From positions 1 to 37,089 of the forward strand of contig CANJLK010000033.1 in NCBI GenBank assembly GCA_947475465.1: a stretch of DNA of 37,089 nt, given 5' to 3'. Below the pieces are notes generated by a model. The model saw only the letters and a program-made list of their open reading frames with translations, searched no databases and was not told the DNA's origin. The position numbers and the translations under genes were made by a program. Every line of letters begins with the position of its first letter. The stretch's first letter is position 1. Positions 23,541 to 37,089 of this stretch are shown in pieces. This DNA comes from Caulobacteraceae bacterium. Lineage in GTDB: Bacteria; Pseudomonadota; Alphaproteobacteria; Caulobacterales; Caulobacteraceae.

Positions 23541-23568
23541 ACCCATCCCGCGCCGAGGGCGGTGGCGC

Positions 23569-23595
23569 TTGACCCCGCCGCGCCGTAGGGACAAT
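23569..23595 (+). promoter_or_regulatory. Possible promoter of amidohydrolase 1
   Basis: TTGACC at 23569-23574 and GACAAT at 23590-23595, 15 bases apart, form a plausible though short-spaced sigma-70 promoter. The pair, with GCCG after the -35, is mirrored before the second amidohydrolase (25385-25411), which supports a shared, duplicated promoter. Confidence 0.35.
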
Positions 23596-23638
23596 CGTCT
23601 GGCGCAAGAAACGCAGGGCGCCCCCGCAGGAAATCACC

Positions 23639-25375
23639 ATGGAAAAAGCCTTTGACCTGATCATCCGCGGCGGGACCGTGGTCGATGGGACCGGCGCGCC
23701 GGCCTTCGAGGCCGACGTGGCGGTGAAGGAGGGCGCCATCGCCGCCGTGGGCCGGATTTCCGGCTCTGGCGCCGAGGAGATCGACGCGCGCGGCCTGCTG
23801 GTCACCCCGGGTTTCGTGGACATCCACACCCACTATGACGGCCAGGCGACCTGGGACCAGCGGATGCAGCCCTCCTCCTGGCATGGGGTCACCAGCGTGG
23901 TGATGGGCAATTGCGGCGTGGGTTTCGCCCCTTGCCGGAAGACCGACCACGACCTGCTGATCAGGCTGATGGAAGGGGTCGAGGACATCCCCTTCCCGGT
24001 CCTGGCCCAGGGCCTGCCCTGGACCTGGGAGAGCTTCCCCGAATACCTCGACGCGCTGGCCGTGCGCCGCTTCGACATCGACATCGGCGCCCAGCTGCCG
24101 CACGCGGCGCTGCGGGTCTTCGTCATGGGCGAGCGCGGCGCCAACCGCGAGCCGGCGACGCAAGCCGACATCAACGCCATGGCCGCCATCGCCAAACGGT
24201 CCATGGAGGCCGGCGCTCTGGGCTTTTCCTCTTCGCGGTCCCTGAACCACCGGGCGTCGGACGGCGCCTTCACCCCGTCGCTGACCGCAGCCGAAGAGGA
24301 ACTGAGCGGCATCGCGCTTGGCATGGCCGCCGCCGGGCGCGGTGTCTTGCAGTTCATCACCGACTTCAAGGATCCCGACGAGGACTTCGCCCTGTTGCGC
24401 CGGCTGGCCGAACGCTCCGGCCGGCCGCTATCCTTCTCGCTCCTGCAGAACCCCCAGGCGCCGGCGCTCTACATCCATCTGCTGGAGCTGCTGGCCCAGG
24501 CCCGGGCCGACGGGCTGGAGATGCGCGCCCAGGTTCCGGGGCGGCCAGTGGGCGTCCTGCTGGGCCTGGCCCTGACCGCCAATCCCTTCACCCGCCATCC
24601 GGCCTTCGAGCCCCTGGCCGACCTGCCCCACGATCAGAAGCTGGCGGCCCTGCGCGACCCCGCCGTGCGGGCCGCCCTGCTGACCCCGCAGCCGCCGACC
24701 CGCGGGCCGCTGATGAACGCCCTGCACCGCTGGACGGGCATGTACCTGCTGGGCGACGAGCCCGATTACGAGCCCACCTTGGACCACACCGTCGCCGCCA
24801 TGGCCGCCCAGCGCGGCGTCGATCCGGCGGAACTGGCCTATGACCACATGCTCAGCGATGGCGGCCGGGGCCTGTTCTACATCGCCCACCTGAACTACGC
24901 CGAGGGCAACCTCGACCCCAGCTACCGCATGATGACCGATGCCGGAACCGTGCCCGGCCTGTCGGACGGCGGCGCCCACGTCGGCATGATCTGCGACGCC
25001 AGCTTCCCGACCACCAACGTCACCCACTGGACCCGCGACCGCACCCGCGGACCGCAGCTGCCGCTGGAATATATCATCCAGGCCCAGACCCAGGGGACCG
25101 CGCGGGCCGTCGGCCTGAACGACCGTGGCGTCATCGCGCCCGGCTACCGGGCCGACCTCAATGTCATCGACTACCCCAGGCTGAAGGTCGCCCGGCCGGA
25201 GATCGCCTACGACCTGCCCGGCGGCGGCAAGCGCCTCCTGCAGCGGGCCCAAGGCTATGCGGCGACCATCGTGGCCGGCCAGATCACCTACCGCGACGGC
25301 GAACCGACCGGCGCCTTGCCGGGCCGGCTGGTGCGCGGCGGCCAGTCGGCCCCCGTGGCCATGGCGGCGGAGTAG
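23639..25375 (+). CDS. Amidohydrolase-family protein, D-aminoacylase-like (copy 1)
   Basis: A 578-residue metal-dependent hydrolase of the amidohydrolase superfamily, in the D-aminoacylase / N-acyl-D-amino-acid deacylase branch. It has the N-terminal beta-sandwich strand [20 protein letters not shown], then the metal motif DIHTHYDGQ (His63, His65), NCGVGFAPC with Cys92, and the late SDGGAHVGM with Asp443. The equivalents of His220 and His250 of D-aminoacylase are not obvious: those regions read LQFITDFKD and SFSLLQNP. The metal site may therefore differ. The C-terminal [14 protein letters not shown] and [21 protein letters not shown] are typical. The following gene is a close paralog in tandem. 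ATG 23639 follows AGGAAA. The substrate is unknown. Confidence 0.9.
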   Translation: MEKAFDLIIRGGTVVDGTGAPAFEADVAVKEGAIAAVGRISGSGAEEIDARGLLVTPGFVDIHTHYDGQATWDQRMQPSSWHGVTSVVMGNCGVGFAPCRKTDHDLLIRLMEGVEDIPFPVLAQGLPWTWESFPEYLDALAVRRFDIDIGAQLPHAALRVFVMGERGANREPATQADINAMAAIAKRSMEAGALGFSSSRSLNHRASDGAFTPSLTAAEEELSGIALGMAAAGRGVLQFITDFKDPDEDFALLRRLAERSGRPLSFSLLQNPQAPALYIHLLELLAQARADGLEMRAQVPGRPVGVLLGLALTANPFTRHPAFEPLADLPHDQKLAALRDPAVRAALLTPQPPTRGPLMNALHRWTGMYLLGDEPDYEPTLDHTVAAMAAQRGVDPAELAYDHMLSDGGRGLFYIAHLNYAEGNLDPSYRMMTDAGTVPGLSDGGAHVGMICDASFPTTNVTHWTRDRTRGPQLPLEYIIQAQTQGTARAVGLNDRGVIAPGYRADLNVIDYPRLKVARPEIAYDLPGGGKRLLQRAQGYAATIVAGQITYRDGEPTGALPGRLVRGGQSAPVAMAAE

Positions 25376-25384
25376 CCCGCGGCC

Positions 25385-25411
25385 TTGACCCTGCCGGGTG
25401 GCCGGAACAGT
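25385..25411 (+). promoter_or_regulatory. Possible promoter of amidohydrolase 2
   Basis: TTGACC at 25385-25390 and AACAGT at 25406-25411, again 15 bases apart, with GCCG following the -35 as in the copy before amidohydrolase 1. The resemblance suggests that the duplicated segment included the upstream control region. Each gene could be transcribed separately. Confidence 0.3.
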
Positions 25412-25455
25412 CTGCCGCCGAAGAGAGCGTCCAGTCTCTCGACGGCGGGAAGCCC

Positions 25456-27195
25456 ATGGAAAAAGCCTATGACCTGATCATCCGGGGCGGGACCGTCGTG
25501 GATGGGACCGGCGCCGCGCCGTTCCAGGCCGACGTGGCGGTCAGGGACGGGCTGATCGCCGCGGTGGGCCAGTTGAGCGGGTCGGCGGCCGAGGAGATCG
25601 ACGCCCGCGGCTTGCTGGTGACCCCGGGTTTCGTCGATATCCACACCCACTATGACGCCCAGGCGACCTGGAGCGAGCAGATGGCGCCGTCCTCCTGGCA
25701 CGGCGTCACCACCGTGGTCATGGGCAATTGCGGCGTCGGCTTCGCGCCCTGCAGGCCCGCCGACCACGACCGGCTGATCCAGCTGATGGAAGGTGTCGAG
25801 GACATCCCGTTTCCGGTCCTGGCCGACGGCATCCCGTGGAACTGGGAGAGCTACACCGACTACCTGGACAGCCTCGACGCCCGGCGCTTCGACGTCGATA
25901 TCGGCAGCCAGCTGCCGCACGCGGCCCTGCGGGTCTTCGTCATGGGTGAGCGGGGCGTGAACCGCGAGCCGGCCACCCCGGCCGATATCGCGGCCATGGC
26001 GGCTCTGGCCGGGCGCGCCATGGAGGCGGGGTCCCTGGGGTTCGGCACCTCGCGCGTGCTCGCCCACCGCGCCTCCGACGGCTCGCCCATCGCGACGCTC
26101 ACGGCCTCCGAGGAGGAACTGACCGCCATCGCCATGGCCATGGCCGACGCCGGCCAGGGCGTTCTGCAGGTGGTCTCGGACTTCACCGACGCCCCGGCCG
26201 AATTCGCCATGCTGCGCCGGCTGGTGGAAAGATCGGGCCGGCCCTTGTCCTTCTCCCTGGCCGAACACCCCAAATACCCGGGGCGGCACGACGACATGCT
26301 GCGCTGGCTGAGCGAGGCGGCCGCCGACGGGCTGGTCATGCGCGGCCAGGCGCCCAGCCGCCCGGTGGGGACCCTGTTCGGCCTCGAGCTGACCTTCAAC
26401 CCGTTCAGCCGCCATCCCAGCTACGTGAAGATCCAGGATCTGCCCCTGGCCGAGCGGGTCGCCCGTCTGCGCGACCCCGCCTTCCGCGCCGCCCTGCTGG
26501 CCGAAGACCCGGCGGCCGAGACGGCCGGCGGCATGTACCGCTCCCGCACCTGGGACAAGATGTATCCGGTGGGCGAGACGGTGGACTACGAGCCTGATCC
26601 GGCGACGTCCGTCGAGGCCCTGGCCGCGTCGCGGGGCGTCGATCCCTACGAGGTCGTGCTCGACCAGATGCTGACCAACGAAGGGCGCGGGATGCTCTAC
26701 GCGCCGGGCCTCAACTTCGTGCACAACAACCTGGATTCCACCCGCGCCATGCTGAGCCATCCCCAGGTCGTGCCGGGGCTTTCCGATGGCGGCGCGCACC
26801 TGGGCATGATCTGCGACGCCAGCTTCCCGACCACCAACATCGTCCACTGGACCCGCGACCGCACGCGCGGCCCGAAGCTGACCCTCGAACACATGGTCAA
26901 GGCCCAGTGCCGCGACACCGCCGAGACGGTGGGCCTCTACGACCGCGGCCTGATCGCCGTCGGCTACCGGGCCGACCTCAATGTGATCGACCACGCGGGA
27001 CTGACACTGCTGGCGCCGGAGGTGATCTACGACATGCCCACCGGCGGGCGGCGCATCGTCCAGCGGGCGAAGGGCTATGTGGCCACCCTCGTCGCCGGCC
27101 AGGTCACCTATCGCGACGGCCAGCCCACCGGCGCCCTGCCCGGCCGCCTGATCCGCGGCGCCAAGACCGCGCCCACGGCCTTGGCGGCGGAATAG
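25456..27195 (+). CDS. Amidohydrolase-family protein, D-aminoacylase-like (copy 2)
   Basis: A 579-residue paralog of the preceding gene; 84 of the first 100 residues match by eye, with lower similarity in the 270-410 region. The metal motif DIHTHYDAQ (His63, His65), Cys92 in NCGVGFAPC, and Asp444 in SDGGAHLGM are kept. As in copy 1, the two histidines expected from D-aminoacylase are not evident ([19 protein letters not shown]). The middle region differs most, notably [16 protein letters not shown] against the RGPLMNALHRWTGMY of copy 1, so substrate range may have diverged. ATG 25456 follows GGGAAG. The gap between the two copies is only 80 bases, and recQ follows after 47 bases. Confidence 0.9.
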   Translation: MEKAYDLIIRGGTVVDGTGAAPFQADVAVRDGLIAAVGQLSGSAAEEIDARGLLVTPGFVDIHTHYDAQATWSEQMAPSSWHGVTTVVMGNCGVGFAPCRPADHDRLIQLMEGVEDIPFPVLADGIPWNWESYTDYLDSLDARRFDVDIGSQLPHAALRVFVMGERGVNREPATPADIAAMAALAGRAMEAGSLGFGTSRVLAHRASDGSPIATLTASEEELTAIAMAMADAGQGVLQVVSDFTDAPAEFAMLRRLVERSGRPLSFSLAEHPKYPGRHDDMLRWLSEAAADGLVMRGQAPSRPVGTLFGLELTFNPFSRHPSYVKIQDLPLAERVARLRDPAFRAALLAEDPAAETAGGMYRSRTWDKMYPVGETVDYEPDPATSVEALAASRGVDPYEVVLDQMLTNEGRGMLYAPGLNFVHNNLDSTRAMLSHPQVVPGLSDGGAHLGMICDASFPTTNIVHWTRDRTRGPKLTLEHMVKAQCRDTAETVGLYDRGLIAVGYRADLNVIDHAGLTLLAPEVIYDMPTGGRRIVQRAKGYVATLVAGQVTYRDGQPTGALPGRLIRGAKTAPTALAAE

Positions 27196-27242
27196 CCGGA
27201 CGCGGCTAGCTCCAGGGGTGAGTCGGCCCCATAAGAGAGCCG

Positions 27243-29098
<1,856 letters not shown>

Positions 29099-29102
<4 letters not shown>

Positions 29103-29425
29103 TTGCTGGCCGCGGCACGCCGCGCGGCGGCCAGCGCTAGAGCGACCCACTCCCTCGCGACGTCAGGATCTTCCCACACCTCTTCCGGAGCCCGGCGATA
29201 CCGCGTCGCCCGGCCACGCACCTCGAAGGCCGCGAGGCCCAGGTCGTCGAACTGGCGCTCAGTCTGCTCATCGGCCTTGAGGTAGAGGGCCTCGTTCACC
29301 GCCAGGGCGAAGATCAGGTCGCCGTCATAGACGCCGGCGCCGCCGAACATCTTCTTGATCCGCAGGTCCGGCACAAAGGCCAGGACGTCGCGGAGCGCCC
29401 CCAGGAAGCTGGCGCTGACCGCCAC
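29099..29425 (-). CDS. TfoX/Sxy N-terminal-domain protein
   Basis: A 108-residue protein made of the TfoX/Sxy N-terminal domain only. Typical blocks are LRDVLAFVPDLRIKKMFGGAG, YDGDLIFALAVNEALYLKAD and FEVRGRATRYRRAPEEVWED. In gammaproteobacteria full-length Sxy/TfoX activates competence genes with CRP, but short single-domain versions like this are common elsewhere and their role is unknown. The start is GTG 29425. It ends on a CTAG (29099-29102) shared with the recQ stop on the other strand. The 3' end of gyrB is not involved: the gyrB stop at 29439 is 14 bases upstream on the same strand, so this may be the last gene of the recF-gyrB transcript. Confidence 0.88.
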
Positions 29426-29438
29426 GGCCCGCTCCCTC

Positions 29439-33045
<3,607 letters not shown>

Positions 33046-33049
<4 letters not shown>

Positions 33050-34485
33050 GGCCGGGTCTCGCAGGCGGGCTCCACCGGCGCTGCGCCGGGGAAGAAGGCC
33101 GGCCAGACGCCCTGCGCCGCCATCTTCTCCGCCAGGGCCTTGACGCTTCGGCCTGTCTCGGCGGCCACGCAGATGGTGTCCGCCGCGCCGTTGACGGCCA
33201 ACGGCTCGCAGCCCGCTGAGCCGTGCGCCACGCCGTCCATCAGCGCCGCCCGCCCGCTCAGGGCCTTGCCGCCGCGCAGGACCAGCAGCAGGTCCTGCGG
33301 CCGGGCCCGCACCACAGCCTCGTAGGGATCGGCCAAGGCCGGGCGCACCAGGATCAGGTCGGCGGCCAGGCCGGTGCGGATCGCGCCCACGGCGTCTTCC
33401 ATGTGCACGGCCCGGGCCGGACTGATGGTCATCATCGCCCAGAGTTCGCGCGGACCGATCAGGCCCCCCAGGTGTTCGCGGCTGTAGGCCAGCGCGCAGT
33501 CCGCCTCGCGCGGCATGGAGATCGAGCCGGAGGGCAGCCAGTCTGTGCCGAGCGCCAGCAGCACCCCGGCCTTCCTCGCCGCGGCCACGTCCAGGGTCTG
33601 TCCATAAAGCGACAGGTTCGAGCGCGGCGACCAGACCACGGCAGACTTTCGCCGGCCCACCTGCGCCAGCATCGCCGGCGTCAGGCCGACCCCGTGGACG
33701 ATGACCAGGTTGGCGCGCACGATGTCGTGGGACAGGCCGCCGGCGGCGGTGGGGGTGGTGTCGAAGTCCTTTTCGCCCAGGCAGCGGAACTCGTTGCGGG
33801 CCGCGCCGTCGCGCCCCTCGGACACATGGGCCACATAGGCCGAAAGCGCCCCCACCTCGGCCTCGGTGGCCACGTGAGGATAGTCGCAGTCACCCTCGCG
33901 CTGGGTCCCGTCGGCGTCGCCCAGGGGGAAGATGGCGTAGGTGGCGCGGGCGACGTTCAGCCCCTCCAGTCCGGCCTGGAGGTCGAGATTGCGGGTCAGG
34001 CCCGGCGCCATGGACCCGCCGACGATCGAGGTCGTGCCGCTGAGCAGGTGGCGCAGTTCGCCCCAGGCCAGGACATCGGGGTCGGTCGAGAGGACGAAAT
34101 CCTCCCTGGCCTTGAAGCCCCGCATCCCCTTGCGCCAGTCGTTGCGCTGGCCATAGCGGACCCCGTCGTCGGGCCGGGGCGCGATGTGGGCGAAGGCCAG
34201 GTGTTCGTGCAGGTTGATGAAGCCCGGCGACAGCACCGCGCCCGGGCATTCGATCCTCGCCGCGTGAGGCCGGGCGCTGTGGCAATCGGGTCCTGCGCAG
34301 GCGATCGCGCCGTCGCGGTCCACCGCTACGTCGGCGATCACGGGCCGAGCCTGGCCGGTCAGCACCAGGGCGCGGATCACCAGCCCGTCGGCGCCGGCCC
34401 GGACCCGGCAGGCCTCGTCCGCCCAGGCGCCAGAGGCGGCCAGGGCGAGCGCCAGTCCGAGCAGAATTCCCCGCAGCGTCGTCAT
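33046..34485 (-). CDS. Secreted amidohydrolase-family protein
   Basis: A 479-residue exported metal-dependent hydrolase. The signal peptide is [22 protein letters not shown], with cleavage near residue 22. The metal motif is [12 protein letters not shown], with His93 and His95 (the H-x-H of the superfamily, with Glu between). Later blocks are [19 protein letters not shown] (His), [12 protein letters not shown] and [10 protein letters not shown], with the metal Asp. The C-terminal part has AADLILVRP. It resembles imidazolonepropionase/guanine-deaminase-like members more than the two tandem copies at 23.6-27.2 kb. Several extra cysteines, some near the N-terminus, could form disulfides in the periplasm. 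Its stop overlaps the recF start, although the functions seem unrelated. The substrate is unknown. Confidence 0.87.
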
Positions 34486-34533
34486 GGCCCTGCATACAGG
34501 GTTTCGTCGGGATCGGAGAAGGTTCTGGGGCTC

Positions 34534-34629
34534 CTAGGCGTAGAGCGGCGCGTGGAGGCTGGAGAGCGCCAGGGCGGCGGCGCCGGCCAGGACGGCGAGC
34601 GCGGGGATGAGTTTGAGCCAGTTGGACAT
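34534..34629 (-). CDS. Possible 31-aa membrane peptide
   Basis: A 31-codon open frame from ATG 34629 to TAG 34534. Residues 5-23 form a hydrophobic helix (LKLIPALAVLAGAAALAL), followed by a short tail ending HAPLYA. There is no strong ribosome binding site; only GAG lies near. It is in the gap between the cyclopropane synthase-like gene and the secreted amidohydrolase, in the same direction. It may be real because of its compact hydrophobic composition, but chance is possible in such GC-rich DNA. Confidence 0.3.
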   Translation of the reverse strand: MSNWLKLIPALAVLAGAAALALSSLHAPLYA

Positions 34630-34692
34630 GAGGCTCAGATAGGAAGTCACAGCCAAGCTTGCCAGTTAAGCTTTGGACATGTGGCGCCCGCG

Positions 34693-35910
34693 TCAGGCCG
34701 CCCGCCGCTCAGCCCGCGAAAGCCTCGCCTCGGCGTCGCCGATGTAGTCGCGGGTGATCGGCACGGCGTCGGCCTTCCTGGTCAGCTGAAGCTGGAAGAC
34801 CATGTGGCCCCGGTGGCGGAAGGCCAGTTCGCTGACGGACAGATAGAACTCCCACATCCGGCAGAACCGCTCATCGAAGAGGGTGCAGATCTCGGCGCGG
34901 CGGGCGGTGAAGCGCTCACGCCAGCAGCGCAGGGTCTCGGCGTAGTGGAGCCGCAGCACCTCGATATCGGCGACGATCAGGCCGGCTCGCTCGACGGCCG
35001 CCAGGGTCTCCGAAAGCGCCGGGATATAGCCGCCCGGGAAGATGTACTTGGCGATCCAGGGCTGGGTGAAGGCCGGGCCCTCCGCGCGGCCGATGGAGTG
35101 GATCACCGCCACCCCATCCTCGGTGAGCAGCTTCGCCACCTGGTCGAAATAGGCCTGGAAGTTGGGCCGGCCCACATGTTCGAACATCCCCACCGAGACG
35201 ATCCGGTCATAGGTCCCGGCCACGTCGCGGTAGTCGGTAAGCGAGAAACGGGCCCGGCCCGCCAGGCCCGCCGCCTCCGCCCTGGCCTGGGCGGTGGTCA
35301 GCTGTTCGGTGGAGAGCGTGATCCCTTCGAAAGCGATGTCCGCCGCCTGGGCCAGCGTCAGGCCAAGGCCGCCCCAGCCGCAGCCGATCTCGAGGACCTT
35401 CTGTCCCGGTTCGAGCAGCAGCTTGGCCGCCAGATGCGCCTTCTTGGCCGCCTGGGCCTCTTCCAGGCTGGCCTCCGGATAGGGGAAATAGGCGCAACTG
35501 TACTGCAGGTCAGGGTCGAGGAAGCGCCGGTAGAAATCCACCGACAGGTCGTAGTGGTGGGCGACATTGCGACGCGCGGCGGCCCGCGCATTGGCCTGCA
35601 TCCGGCGATCCAGCCACCAACGGGATATGGCGTTGGCCCGCCGCAGCGGCCGGTACTTCGAATTGCGCCCGATCAGGTCGACGAGGTCGTGGATGGAGCC
35701 CCGCTCCATGACGAGGCCGCCCTCCATATAGGCCTCGCCGAAGCCCAATTCCGGATTGGCGGCCAACCGGGCCAGCCAGCGCGGACTGGCGATCGCCACC
35801 GCCACCGGCGCGTCCGCCCCGTCGCCGAAGTCGATCTGGCGGCCGCCGGGCAGGCGCACGCTGAGCGCGCCCTCGCGGACCACCTGCCGAAGATAGGTCT
35901 CCAACGCCAT
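34693..35910 (-). CDS. Cyclopropane-fatty-acyl-phospholipid synthase-family methyltransferase
   Basis: A 405-residue SAM-dependent methyltransferase of the CFA synthase family, which adds a methylene bridge to unsaturated acyl chains of membrane phospholipids. The N-terminal lipid-binding part has GEAYMEGGLVMERGS. The segment VAHHYDLSVDFYRRFLDPDLQYSCAYF is the family hallmark. The SAM-binding motif is VLEIGCGWGGLGL, with GCGWG at 176-180. MFEHVGRPNFQAYF and YIFPGGYIPALSE follow, as in true CFA synthases. The last part has FERFCRMWEFYL-like sequence near residue 370. ATG 35910 follows GGGGGT. The gene is divergent from groES. The protein could methylate or cyclopropanate other lipids, but no lipid-specific partner gene is near. 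Confidence 0.92.
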   Translation of the reverse strand: MALETYLRQVVREGALSVRLPGGRQIDFGDGADAPVAVAIASPRWLARLAANPELGFGEAYMEGGLVMERGSIHDLVDLIGRNSKYRPLRRANAISRWWLDRRMQANARAAARRNVAHHYDLSVDFYRRFLDPDLQYSCAYFPYPEASLEEAQAAKKAHLAAKLLLEPGQKVLEIGCGWGGLGLTLAQAADIAFEGITLSTEQLTTAQARAEAAGLAGRARFSLTDYRDVAGTYDRIVSVGMFEHVGRPNFQAYFDQVAKLLTEDGVAVIHSIGRAEGPAFTQPWIAKYIFPGGYIPALSETLAAVERAGLIVADIEVLRLHYAETLRCWRERFTARRAEICTLFDERFCRMWEFYLSVSELAFRHRGHMVFQLQLTRKADAVPITRDYIGDAEARLSRAERRAA

Positions 35911-36017
35911 CGGACACCCCCTGCACATCGCCAGAGGAACCCATGAAAATCCAAGGCCATGGTCGCTGTCAACGATGGGGATCGACCCGGATTTCATCGA
36001 TTGCGGGCGGCGATTCC

Positions 36018-36046
36018 TTGACTCCCGGCAGGCCCGCTCCTAAGTG
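36018..36046 (+). promoter_or_regulatory. Probable groESL promoter
   Basis: TTGACT at 36018-36023, within CCTTGACTCCC, suits a -35 for either the housekeeping or the heat-shock sigma factor. TAAGTG at 36041-36046, 17 bases on, is a weak -10. It lies just before the CIRCE repressor site, as expected for a heat-shock operon under both sigma-32 and HrcA control. Confidence 0.5.
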
Positions 36047-36056
36047 CCTCACCGCG

Positions 36057-36083
36057 TTAGCACTCAAGGGCTGCGACTGCTAA
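36057..36083. promoter_or_regulatory. CIRCE element (HrcA operator)
   Basis: TTAGCACTC (36057-36065), nine spacer bases, then GACTGCTAA (36075-36083). The consensus is TTAGCACTC-N9-GAGTGCTAA; the right arm differs by one base (GAC for GAG). The spacing is exact. It sits upstream of groES and is the binding site for the repressor HrcA. Confidence 0.93.
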
Positions 36084-36148
36084 CACACGGCCTCCGGGCC
36101 GCCGCAGCGTCTCAACAAACCAACCGTCTTGAACGGAGAAAGAGCAAA

Positions 36149-36439
36149 ATGGCGTTTCGTCCTCTCGGAGATCGCGTTCTCGTCAAGCGCGTCGAGGAAG
36201 AAGAGAAGACCAAGGGCGGGATCATCATCCCCGACACCGCCAAGGAAAAGCCGCAGGAAGGCGAAGTCGTCGCCGTGGGCCCCGGCGCCCGCGATGAAAG
36301 CGGCAAGGTTCAGCCCCTCGACGTCAAGAAGGGCGACCGCATCCTGTTCGGCAAGTGGTCCGGCACCGAGGTCAAGCTCGACGGCCAGGATCTGCTGATC
36401 ATGAAGGAAAGCGACGTCCTGGGCGTGCTCGAGGCCTAA
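36149..36439 (+). CDS. groES: Co-chaperonin GroES
   Basis: A 96-residue heptameric lid of the GroEL chaperonin. It begins [20 protein letters not shown] and has [16 protein letters not shown] (the mobile loop that contacts GroEL), [15 protein letters not shown] (including the roof region) and [15 protein letters not shown], ending with [15 protein letters not shown]. The length is standard. ATG 36149 follows GGAG by about 10 bases; an in-frame upstream reading through the CIRCE site is not coding. It precedes groEL by 60 bases in the usual heat-shock operon under CIRCE/HrcA control. Confidence 0.98.
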   Translation: MAFRPLGDRVLVKRVEEEEKTKGGIIIPDTAKEKPQEGEVVAVGPGARDESGKVQPLDVKKGDRILFGKWSGTEVKLDGQDLLIMKESDVLGVLEA

Positions 36440-36472
36440 GGCCCGAGTTCACCGGCGCTTTCTTCCCCCTAG

Positions 36473-37089
<617 letters not shown>

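Noticed and set aside
34652..34677. Inverted repeat CCAAGCTT...AAGCTTTGG near the cyclopropane synthase-like gene.
   Set aside because: Short arms with one unmatched base, located after the stop of that gene; could be a weak terminator, but there is no supporting T-run.
33223..35946. Very long open frame (907 codons) on the plus strand over the amidohydrolase and cyclopropane synthase-like genes.
   Set aside because: It crosses two real genes on the other strand and their intergenic gap; the product has no recognisable motif and a shadow-type composition.

Overview
The window is about 37 kb of high-GC (roughly 68-70% by eye), gene-dense DNA from an alphaproteobacterium. It most likely belongs to the Caulobacterales (Caulobacter/Phenylobacterium type). 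The pointers are a class I lysyl-tRNA synthetase, an 87-residue ATP synthase epsilon subunit, an alphaproteobacterial-type divergent polysaccharide deacetylase next to rppH, a CIRCE-controlled groESL operon, frequent GTG starts, 4-bp stop/start overlaps, and families of intergenic palindromes. The assignment rests on recognised families, not on a database search. No integrase, transposase, phage gene, CRISPR array, tRNA or rRNA was seen. This looks like ordinary chromosome.

Layout. 1-2.0 kb: the end of the F-ATPase operon (atpD 3' end, atpC), a secreted Ala/Pro-rich protein, a palindromic repeat and a small membrane protein. 2.0-7.7 kb (minus strand): an alpha/beta hydrolase, rppH, a polysaccharide deacetylase, a mannose-1-phosphate guanylyltransferase and a double-ATPase peptide ABC protein with no permeases beside it. 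7.8-8.9 kb: a GmhB-like HAD phosphatase, possibly leaderless, and a VOC protein. 8.9-11.7 kb (minus): an ATP-dependent DNA ligase and a metallo-beta-lactamase exonuclease, two parts of the ligase-associated DNA damage response set. 11.8-13.0 kb: two overlapping hotdog thioesterase-like genes and a GlsB/YeaQ-type membrane protein. 13.1-15.9 kb: an orphan PhnD-type binding protein, divergent from lysK. 16.1-18.9 kb: a MerR regulator, a long acyl-CoA dehydrogenase and an OsmC-like protein, probably one regulated unit. 19.0-22.2 kb: an unknown protein, converging on a minus-strand set of C5-cytosine methyltransferase, cysK and vsr. 22.3-23.5 kb: a lipoprotein, a 46-aa membrane peptide and a BLUF blue-light sensor. 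23.6-27.2 kb: two tandemly duplicated amidohydrolases. 27.2-29.4 kb: recQ and a TfoX N-terminal-domain protein ending on a shared CTAG. 29.4-34.5 kb (minus): a secreted amidohydrolase, recF and gyrB, joined by 4-bp overlaps. 34.5-37.1 kb: a cyclopropane-fatty-acid synthase-like methyltransferase, then groES and the 5' part of groEL.

Genome maintenance is over-represented: ligase, exonuclease, Vsr, DNA methyltransferase, RecQ, RecF and GyrB. The most unusual arrangements are a mismatch-repair endonuclease translationally coupled to cysteine synthase and in line with a solitary methyltransferase, a thioesterase pair that splits the conserved active-site positions between its members, and a heptose-phosphatase-like protein that has lost all four zinc ligands. 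I did not find a clear multi-gene system of wholly unknown type; the leads are ranked in the findings.
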